A stretch of DNA of 64,000 nucleotides from Deroplatys truncata (lineage: Eukaryota > Arthropoda > Insecta > Mantodea > Mantidae), in contig CM060976.1 in NCBI GenBank assembly GCA_030765065.1, positions 56,714,539 to 56,778,538 of the forward strand, given 5' to 3'. Positions 56,197 through 64,000 of the stretch are shown here, in pieces. The translations under genes were made by a program, and so were the position numbers. How positions within the stretch are numbered: the first letter of the stretch is position 1; each line of letters opens with the position of its first letter. The notes under the pieces were generated by a model that was not told where the DNA came from, ran no database searches, and was given only the letters and a program-made list of their open reading frames with translations.

Positions 56197-57452
56197 AAAA
56201 AAGTTTAATAGTTAAAAAAAGTCACAAATTAACTTGCACATTTTACCTACATTTCGACATAATTACCAAGTTTCTCGACACATTTCTCCCGTCGTGATAC
56301 CAGTTTCAATACGCCCTGTTCGTAGAAGTCAGTTTCCTTGAAGTATAGTCACTTCCGCATCTGTCGCAAAGCGTTGGCCGGCCAAGAATTTCTTCATAGG
56401 ACCAAACAGATGAAAGTCCGACGGTGCAAGGTCCGGACTGTATTATGGATGCTGGAGCACCTCCCAACCAAATTTGGTGATTTTCTGACGAACACCAGCA
56501 GCAAAATGGGGTGCGAGCATTGTCTTGAAGAATTTTGACATCGTCAGCATTCATGCGTGGCATTTGTCTCGAAGGGCACAACGCAAATTCACCAAAGTTT
56601 TCATGTAGACTGCAGCATTCACAGTGGTCCCGTGTTCAGCAAAGTCCACCAGTACAACATCATGCATATCCCAGAACACCGTCACAAGCACTTTCCTAGC
56701 AGATTGAGTCACTTTGAATTGTTTCTTCACTGGGGAACCAGCATTTTTCCACTCCATACTTACCTGCTTGGTTTCGGGCGTGTAGTGATATGGCCACGAC
56801 TCATCACCAGTGACGATTCCTTTCAGAAAATCATGCTCTTTGCGGTGTACCGCGTTAGATGATCCAAGCTCGTCATCATTCACTGGACCTAGTGGTTGTC
56901 TGTCAGGTTCTTAGGCACCCAACAAGCACTAAGTTTAAGAAATTTCAACGTATCATGAAGAATATCGTACACCATAGGAAATGTTTGACTGTTGCGATAA
57001 GGTTCGCAGTTGCACATCCCGGTCGTTCAAAATTGCCGCCTTAATGCCCTGACATTCTGCGGGGTTGCAGCTGTTACCGGCCTCTCGGAGCGTGGCTAAT
57101 CACTAAGGTTCACACGGCCCTCTAGGAAGAATGCACACCATCTAGAGACATTGCTACGGTCCATACAATCATCCCCATACACGCCACGCATGTCCCTGTG
57201 AATATCACTCGGTTTATGCCCCTTGCCCCACAAATACCAACCACACCTCTTCGCTCTTCACACGTGGACGACAGTAACATGCGCACCATCCTTGTTGCGT
57301 AGTTCACGCTTCTCTCGTTAGAGCTGCACATGAAACAAAGAATACCCTCTATAGTGAAAACGTCAAACTATATTTTTGTGAAATTGCAACATTCCAGCTG
57401 CAATACCAAGGCAGAAAAAAAATATTTTGAGTTACTTTTCGATCCGCCCTCG
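56197..57452 (-). mobile_element. Mariner element M6 (DD34D type), near full length
   Basis: About 1.26 kb. The right end, reversed, starts CGAGGGCGGATCGAAAAGTA next to TA (57453-57454). The left end (TACAAAAAAGTTTAATAG) is only weakly complementary and abuts a truncated SINE. The transposase spans 57280-56270 on the minus strand. It has an N-terminal HTH (SDIHRDMRGVYGDD, DRSNVSRWCAFFLEG), DEPRSGRPV, VTGDESWPYHYTPETK, VTVFWD and GTTVNAAVY. LQDNART and SPDLAPSDFHLFGPMKKFL follow, with 34 residues between the last two Asp residues. At least one +1 frameshift (near 56525) and a stop in the HP*YSPD stretch. Confidence 0.88.
56270..57280 (-). pseudogene. Mariner transposase pseudogene (M6)
   Basis: The longest intact piece is 56883-56551, covering the first catalytic Asp and the central block. 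The N-terminal HTH is readable only in another frame at about 57270-57120, and the C-terminal third after a frameshift near 56525. All three catalytic Asp blocks can be recognised, so decay is fairly recent. Confidence 0.85.
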
Positions 57453-57454
57453 TA

Positions 57455-57977
57455 AGTGGAGGGAAAATACTTCGAAGTTTAATGACAACTTCCTCAACCA
57501 CATATTGAACAATCAATTCTTAGTGTCTGTAAAATTGTAAGAGAAAATTTCTTTTGTTTCAAGCGGTCTGCGTTTACTGGTCCAAACGTGTTCTCTTTTA
57601 CTGGTTCAAATAGCCGGTAATTAGTGGAAATCGCTCCAAACGGAATGCGTACAGCTTAGGTTTCCTACCACGTAATGCATCTGGGGATAATGATTTTTCG
57701 GTCAATGTGCTATACCCACTCAGTATCATGAGGAATGAGAAGCTGCGATAGGGATCAATAGAGGTAGTAAATCAACATTCCGCTGGGGGAAGTGTGATAA
57801 TGACTGCATTCTTCCTCTTTTGGTTGGACGAATGCCCGTGTCCGATTTGATCGACAGACGAGTTGGTCTGCTATGATGCCTCTGCCAAGGCTTTCATGTC
57901 ACATTATTTTTCTGCTGCTTCTTCTCGTTATAATAATAACTATTTGTATATTATTATTCTTCTTCTTCTTATTATTA

Positions 57978-58021
<44 letters not shown>

Positions 58022-58439
58022 TCAGGAACGGGTTCCTAAATTTCTCACACACATTGCTTTTAATATTATATATTATGCAATAAAAACATGAGTTAACACA
58101 GAGAACTAACTAAAAGTTCCAATCATTTACTGTAATAAATCAGAAAACAGTTCTAATCAGTTGATCCTCGATTTGAGGTAGTGGCTTCCACTGAATTATA
58201 AACTTTCAACATTATATTGCAAACTTCAAGTTGAATGAAAAGCAATGGAAGAAACTGTATCATTTAAACCACTGCTAGCAATAATGAAAATAAAAGTGAA
58301 AGTCGAAGTTATTGACAGAAGCAAGATTTATATTTTAAAAAAACTCGAGCTCATTCAAAATCTAAATTCTCTGGTAGATTCAGCAAGTCAGGATTTACTG
58401 AACACTCCACTTAGCTGATTTTGGAATAGAGTCAAGCAT
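57455..58439. other. Unassigned; (ATT)n microsatellite at about 57971-58021
   Basis: No gene recognised. The leucine/isoleucine-rich ORF at 57873-58091 is produced by the TTC/ATT repeats. Confidence 0.45.
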
Positions 58440-59255
58440 ATATTCGATATCGATATTTCAGTGGCAATACAGGTTCTGAGGCCCCTTGAAAAAAAGAATA
58501 GCATTTTTAGAGAAACGTCCGCACGTTGTGTGTTTGTGTGAACACCATAACTCAAAAACGAAAAGTCGGATAAATCCCAAACTTCGTATTCAAGTTCAGT
58601 ATCTTCCAAAGATCAGACACGAGGATTTTTACAAAACTTCCCCCCCCCCAAATACACTTTACATGGTACACTTTTTGAATATTCTGATTTTCTGAAAATT
58701 GGCTTTAACGAATTTTATTAAAATACCATATATTAAAGATATTTGCATGACAAATGTATATTTTGAATTGTCTATGAATAGCTTGTAATGTCCTCTTCAT
58801 TCGGAAGGGAATTTATGTATTCTTGTATAAGTGGTAAACCTTAAGTGATGGACTAAAACATACTATACAAAAAATGTACCTCTCTTTAAAACACAGAATT
58901 TATTTCAAATAACTTTTTTGCGACATCAGCTGTTTCCGAGATATCCGTTATTAATGATTTGAATTCGAATTGTTCAGTATTTGTCATTGTTTTGTACTGT
59001 CGATTTTCAGTTGTTTTTCGCAATGACATGGAAAAGGTATGGAATTTTAAGGTCAGCTTATAGCACCCAGTGCTTAAACACTTGACTATCGTTATTTCAT
59101 GTATATCTATAACGAAATGTGTGAGGCAGCTAAGGATCTATCTCAATTAAAGTGAAGTAGATAGGAAAATAACCCTTCGTAAAAATAATTTGTGTACCCA
59201 CTAATAAGAGATAGATGGTACAGAAAGTAATGTGAATATAATACATCAGATATTT
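58440..59255 (+). repeat. R-family copy R-o
   Basis: Plus-strand R copy with a decayed first ~50 bp, clear from TATTCGATATCGATATTTC through ACTCAAAAACGAAAAGTCGG, ATCTTCCAAAGATCAGACAC and TCCTCTTCATTCGGAAGG to GGTACAGAAAGTAATGTGAA and ACATCAGATATTTT. Confidence 0.78.
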
Positions 59256-59689
59256 TAAGTGTTACAAGAAGGTAATATACCTGCAGCATTTCAAAGAGCA
59301 TGAGTAAGGATTCTTGGGGTTTTCTAATACTACTTCATTACTGTCCCCTTTCTCATAAAATTGTAATTGTTAAAGTTTTCAAATTTGGTACCTGAATCTC
59401 AAAGATCGCCCACTTTTTCAGTCGGGTTCGTTTCCGTGAAGTAATGTTAAAGTTTTTCTTTTCTGTGAAGCGTCTTGTAATTTTATTCTTACTTGTAGTC
59501 TTTCAATATTTCATATTAAATATAAATACATATGTTACTAAGAAAGAATACCGTTTACAGCTTGATAACAAATAAATAATGTATGACCAGAAATGTACAC
59601 TGAAAGAATAAGAAATAATGTTTCTTAAAGAACCAAATCAGTAGCTGAACTAATCAGTTTCAGCTACAAAAACCAAACAAGGCGGCGCC
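59256..59689. other. Unassigned spacer
   Basis: AT-rich; nothing recognised. Confidence 0.4.
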
Positions 59690-60110
59690 GCGGCAATGTG
59701 TGCGACCCCCATTCGGGAGGTCTCAGTTTCGATTTCCGGGGACCGCTAACTCTGACCCACAGGTTTTTGGTCGTTTCCCAGGGGTCGACAGGCAAATATT
59801 GGGGTGGTTTCTTCCCTCAATGATTTTCTTTCCATCATTTCCCTTTCATTTCGTTACCTTCTCATCTTTTATAAGTGCTTCTAGATTTCTGGCATATGGC
59901 GGTGCCGAACAGATGGCGCGGAAGCATGCTCAATGGAAAGATTATTCATCCTTGGAAATGTTAGGGACTACCGCGCTTCTCAGTGGCCTGTCCGCCTACG
60001 GCCTGTAGCCTCCTGTGGTTGCTTGACCTCATTCCTTCCTCCTGAGGGGTTGGCAGCAATAGACGTGTGCAGGTCACAGCTCACGAGAGTTCCCCTTCGT
60101 TGAATCATTT
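59690..60110 (+). mobile_element. Long SINE, family S2, diverged copy
   Basis: Head with CCCCCATTCGGGAGGTCTCAG and a weak B box (GTTTCGATTTCC). The body matches S2 (TTTCCCTTTCATTTCGTTAC, GGCATATGGCGGTGCCGAAC, AGATGGCGCGGAAGC, CCTGTGGTTGCTTGACC). The middle has lost about 100 bp relative to the 51.5 kb copy. Confidence 0.72.
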
Positions 60111-60339
60111 CTACCTCTACCTTAGCTACAAAAACTGCGTATTTACCGTTTTCTATTAATGCTAAAAAATCTAATCCATAATTTGCAATTATCTCCTGTT
60201 TAATCTTTCAATTTATACTTAAAGATTTATTCCAAATATAACGAACACATGTCAGCAGTACGTTAACAGAGACAAGGCATTGGGTTAAACTTTACTCTAT
60301 CTGTTTTTTGTGTCAAAGCGAGTATTCAGTCCAGGGTGC

Positions 60340-61310
60340 AACATTGCTTTGGAGTAGAATGAAAGCTGCGGGAGTTGTAGCCCCCACGTTGATAAGCCTA
60401 AACTTGAAACTGATGTGTGGCCCCACGTACGGTACAAACTTTTCGGTGGCCTTCGCCCCACGTTTAGGAACAAACTTTGCGTGGATGTCGTTTGTTAATT
60501 TTAGGTGTAATAATTATTTTAATGTTTATTTCTTTATGCCTCAGCTGCGTGCGTAGCATTTTTTTAGAACAAGTATCTCTTAATAGGGCTGGTACGGCTG
60601 AAGAATAAAGTTTACACAAATTATAATTGTATTTTACTTTTTTATTAATCCTTCACACGGTTAAATAAAACACTTCACTGATGTATGCTACTATTGAGCT
60701 GTGAGATTATTGTTAATTACACTTTAACAGGTAAACGTATATATTATCCTCAGCGCAATGAATTATCATGTCTTGCATACAATCACTGAACCCGTACCGA
60801 ACCTAACCACGTGGGTACGCTATCTACTAGCGTCGACCATTCGAATTTGTACATATCTCTATTCCTAGTTTCTGATTGGCTAAGCCTACTCCACGAGAAT
60901 AGTTTTATTTTTATTCTGGCTTGCTTTTCACGTCCACGTGACAATTTATAAATTGTTTTAAATGTTACATTAGTGTTATTACAGAAACTATTAATAGCCT
61001 TTTTTAACTTCCTAATTTATTGTTGTCTCAAGGTTACCTTATTGTTAGCAACTTTCGGCTTCTACGTTGTAATTCTGTTTGCTACGTATGGCAGCTTGCT
61101 ACTAATCTCACAGCTCCTACATTGTTAAACTACGTAATACATTCACATAACATTTTATACATACACATTATAAAATAAACATAATAAAATGACTGTAATA
61201 TACATGTTATATATTATAACATACGCATTTTGCTTTTAGGCGGGCTGTTATTCTTTTAAATATTATATAATTAGACTGATATCATTCTAAGCGATACAAA
61301 TACTGCCCCA
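60340..61310 (-). mobile_element. LTR family A, copy A3 with leader (minus strand)
   Basis: In the minus sense it starts TGGGGCAGTATTTGTATCGC at 61310, passes TGTAGGAGCTGTGAGATTAG at 61132, and continues to GCAGCTGAGGCATAAAGAA near 60545. A leader follows with GTTCCTAAACGTGGGGCGAA and then GTACCGTACGTGGGGCCACA, two primer-binding-like repeats. No coding region attached. Confidence 0.68.
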
Positions 61311-61575
61311 ATGCTGGTCCTAGATGGATTTCTGCATTATTGGAGAATTGACTTTTGTTTGTGGTATATTTAATTCACAACACAGTTCTTTGAAACAAAT
61401 CATTCAGTGAATTAATCTTCAATGTTTAATGAAAATAATGAACTAAAACACACACAACTGCTTTAATTTTAATATATATATATATATATTTGTTTATGAG
61501 TTTTAAAGCAAAACACTAAATCTGGGAGTTCATTTCAATATTTGCCATGACATGCTGTATGATCCCTAAAGAAGA
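61311..61575. other. Unassigned spacer
   Basis: Includes a short (TA)n run near 61472-61489. Nothing else seen. Confidence 0.4.
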
Positions 61576-62636
61576 TATGCTCCACGTATGGGAACCAATT
61601 TGAAGTAGTATTGTTCTTCAACCTTTGTTTCTTTATTGTTGTTGAAGTTTTACTGTTGTTGTTAGCCACACGCTTGGAAAGCCAAATTGATGAAGTTATT
61701 GTCTTGGAGTTTATTTATTTAATCAGCTCCATGTATGAACGTCAATTTTTAAGTGGATTGTTTATTACGTAATATGCTACTACGTATGTAAAAGCCGATT
61801 TGAAGATGTATTTTTTTTACGCTCCAAGTTTAAAATTAATATATTTTAACTTTGTTATTAAACTGCTTCTATATATAGTATTTATGTTTATGTTTGCCTC
61901 GGCTGCGTCAGTCTTACTTTAGAGACATGTTTCTCTTAATCAGGGCGTGGTACTACAAGAATGTAGGCTTACACAGATTTTAAGTTTAAATTCACTTCTT
62001 TTTATTAATCCTTGGCACAAATAAATAGCACTACACTGATATTAAGAGCTGTGAGATTCTTTAATTTAAAACTTGCACTTTGTTATCACGTATACTTAAT
62101 TTTCGTTTCACACGAATACGTAATATTTCTTTAGAGAACACATCTTCCATCCGGTCACTACCAAGGTTTGCCAGCAACTGAATATATTTAAACCGTATAA
62201 ACTTTTAAATTTTTGTATTTCAAGTCTTTGATTGGCTAATCCTAGTCCAATAGAATACCTGCATTTTATTAAAGCTTTTTCTGGCTGCTGATTGGCTATT
62301 TTTTTTAAACTGTCACAAAATTTACGTTATTGCTGCCCTAATCATGACTAATAGTATTCAAACTCTCAAAATCATTATTGTCTCAAGGTTACCTCATTGA
62401 TACCTCATTGTTAGCAACGTTAAACTTATTATTCTCACAGCTCTTACATTATTAATCTACAAAATGCATTCACATAACGGTATTAAACATGTTTACAATA
62501 ATATAAGCATTTGCAATGACTGTTACATACATTTTTACAAATTTTTACATACATATTGCTTCAAGGCGGGCTGTTATTGAATTTATATATTATATAATTT
62601 AATTTAAATAATTCAAGTGTTAAAAATACTCTCTCA
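61576..62636 (-). mobile_element. LTR family A, copy A4 with leader (minus strand)
   Basis: In the minus sense it starts TGAGAGAGTATTTTTAACAC at 62636, passes TGTAAGAGCTGTGAGAATAA near 62447, and continues to GCAGCCGAGGCAAACATAAA near 61895. A leader follows with several spaced, decayed CGTATGG/AACC-type motifs down to GGTTCCCATACGTGGAGC at about 61580. Closest to A1 at 11.2-12.1 kb. Confidence 0.68.
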
Positions 62637-62957
62637 TCTCACGTGTCTAGCCGTTGAGCCTAGAACTCAATCCACCTAGTATCTCTGCAGAGTCGTAGAC
62701 TCGCGTGTCGGAGAAGTTGCCTAGTATACACGGCGTTCGCATGAACGTGGGAACCTTCCACGTTGTAGCCGATGTTTTTTTTTTAAGTTAAGGTATGCGT
62801 ACCACCAAAACCTCTTTTGCACTGTGTTTTGCTTGCTAGATATCGAAGGTCCATGAAAACTATAAGCGTTGTACTTGGTATCATCGCTAGTGTTCGAAAA
62901 TATGAATTTGTCAACAGAGTGTGTTTATGGTTTCCTTCTGTGAATGTATCTGTGTTA
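62637..62957. other. Unassigned spacer
   Basis: 62640-62780 is less AT-rich; nothing recognised. Confidence 0.4.
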
Positions 62958-63203
62958 AGTGCGCCAGCCTCTAGTTCCCGAGGTCGTGGGTTCAAGCCCT
63001 GTGCAGGACGAAATCTTAGTATGGCTTTCTTAGGAAGGGAAGTAAAGCCGGTGGTTCCGTGTCGTAGATTTACGGTACGTAAAAGAACCTTAAGTCTGAT
63101 AAAGCGTTCTCTGAGCAAAATTTCCGGTCTTTCACGCGCAATATAGCATGGGACGCTAAGGATCACAGTAGATAAAGAGAGTCCATAAGTAAACTCAATT
63201 TAA
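62958..63203 (+). mobile_element. tRNA-derived SINE, family S1
   Basis: Plus-strand copy. Head GCGCCAGCCTCTAG and B box GGGTTCAAGCCC at about 62989-63000. The body contains GTATGGCTTTCTTAGGAAGG, TAGATTTACGGTACGTAAAA and ACGCTAAGGATCACAGTAG, and the tail AAACTCAATTTAAAT. ORFs on both strands here (109 and 127 codons) reflect the SINE sequence, not genes. Confidence 0.82.
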
Positions 63204-63679
63204 ATATAAATTTGTGTGGAATGAATGAACGTGTTTGATTGTTTATTTTAATTTACGCTTTATGTGTGACATTGCGAGGCACGTTATTTGATTTGCTTTA
63301 ATGATTAATATATTACCGCACTAGTACTCTTCGGATTGAGCGCCGTGCTTCCCAGGCAACTTCTCTGCCACACGTGCACTACGTTAGAGCTAACACTGCT
63401 TCATAAATCGTCTCAAGCAAATATGAACGCTCAATAAAACTACGTGCTTAACTCATTATTCAAGGTAAACAAAACCAAACTAGGCATTTTATTTAACAGA
63501 TTAAAGAAATTCAAGAAATCAGAAATGACTATTTTAAGTTAATTAAGGAGACCATTAATTATTCTGATTTAAAAATACAATACCACAAAATAAAAACTAC
63601 ATGTGTTGGTAACGCTCTTCTGAATAGTACGTGAATAGCAAGTAACACCACAGACCTGAGGCGTTTGTCATTTATACAA
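63204..63679. other. Unassigned spacer
   Basis: AT-rich; nothing recognised. Confidence 0.4.
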
Positions 63680-64000
63680 AAATCTCATGTGTTGCACTCG
63701 CACGATTCCTATATTCTTGTACAAACTATTTCTGTAAACGCTAATTTTCCATATACTTATTAATCGAGATCTTATTGCTAATTTTATGCAGGTGCAAGGG
63801 GAATATAGTAGGCTTTAAGGGATAGTCAAATATTTTAAGAGCTGGTTGTTATGTAGAGTAGTCCATTCTCTTTACATGTACAGGACATAAAGAAAACAAA
63901 AAACGAATTTCCACTTGAGAAAAAGTATTTGGAAAATTTAAACAAATAACAAAGAATATCTCGGAAATGCTTCACTCGACAAAAAAAAGTATGTGACACA
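63680..64000 (-). repeat. R-family copy R-p, continues past the window end
   Basis: Minus-strand R copy beginning AATCTCATGTGTTGCACTCG and TACAAACTATTTCTGTAAAC. It has the distal-third subtype with GGTGCAAGGGGAATATAG and AGAGCTGGTTGTTATG, as in R-i. It is cut by the window end at about one third of its length. Confidence 0.78.

Noticed and set aside
57873..58091. ORF with poly-leucine stretch
   Set aside because: Produced by TTC/ATT microsatellite repeats.
62783..63166. 109- and 127-codon ORFs on both strands
   Set aside because: They coincide with the S1 SINE; SINE copies elsewhere show similar chance frames.
1..64000. CRISPR arrays, bacterial operons, rRNA genes or virus-derived genes
   Set aside because: No regularly spaced direct repeats, Shine-Dalgarno-led gene strings, rRNA segments or viral protein signatures were seen; the content is that of a metazoan nuclear genome.

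Overview
The window looks like insect (or other arthropod) nuclear DNA: AT-rich, very rich in transposons, with long AT-rich spacers, microsatellites, tRNA-derived SINEs and decayed transposases of families typical of large insect genomes. I find no intact host protein gene. Nearly every supported coding stretch is a transposable element, and most are broken. The only host-like signals are a promoter-like island at about 17.49-17.83 kb, with a perfect heat-shock element and several CRE-type sites, and a C-terminal fragment of a protein family I believe is widespread in arthropods (47.25-48.66 kb), split by an LTR insertion.

Layout. 0-12 kb: a decayed Tc1/mariner copy carrying a GC-rich retroposon insertion (1.4-2.9 kb); several nested copies of an unclassified ~0.85-0.95 kb repeat, here called R; a full-length but broken Tc1 element (8.97-10.20 kb); an LTR (family A). 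12-23 kb: SINE heads, a THAP/DDE_Tnp_4 transposase pseudogene, an inverted pair of tRNA-like SINEs, two more R copies, the promoter-like island, then a mostly unassigned tract. 23.2-28.0 kb: a composite Penelope-like retroelement made of two inverted copies flanked by one target-site duplication and carrying three hammerhead-ribozyme-like pLTR copies. 28-38 kb: a SINE, an R copy nested inside another R, a mariner remnant, an LTR-B insertion nested in an LTR-A element, and an internally deleted piggyBac-like element. 37.7-45 kb: two Tc1/mariner elements bounded by TIRs and TA (one inserted in an R copy), R copies and a mariner remnant with a SINE inside. 45-52 kb: a SINE split by a hAT-like non-autonomous element, the arthropod-family fragment split by a solo LTR-B, and an R copy split by another LTR-B insertion. 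52-64 kb: unassigned AT-rich DNA, a ~175 bp tandem duplication, inverted mariner remnants, a mariner element, a SINE, two LTR-A copies and a last R copy running off the end.

The elements do not form a pathway. Their value is stratigraphic: many insertions carry recognisable target-site duplications, so relative ages can be read (R-i in R-h, R-b in R-a, Tc1-like in R, SINE in R, SINE in mariner, hAT in SINE, LTR-B in LTR-A, LTR-B in R, LTR-B in a gene fragment). Family names rest on motifs seen in the sequence plus recalled family knowledge; no database search was run.
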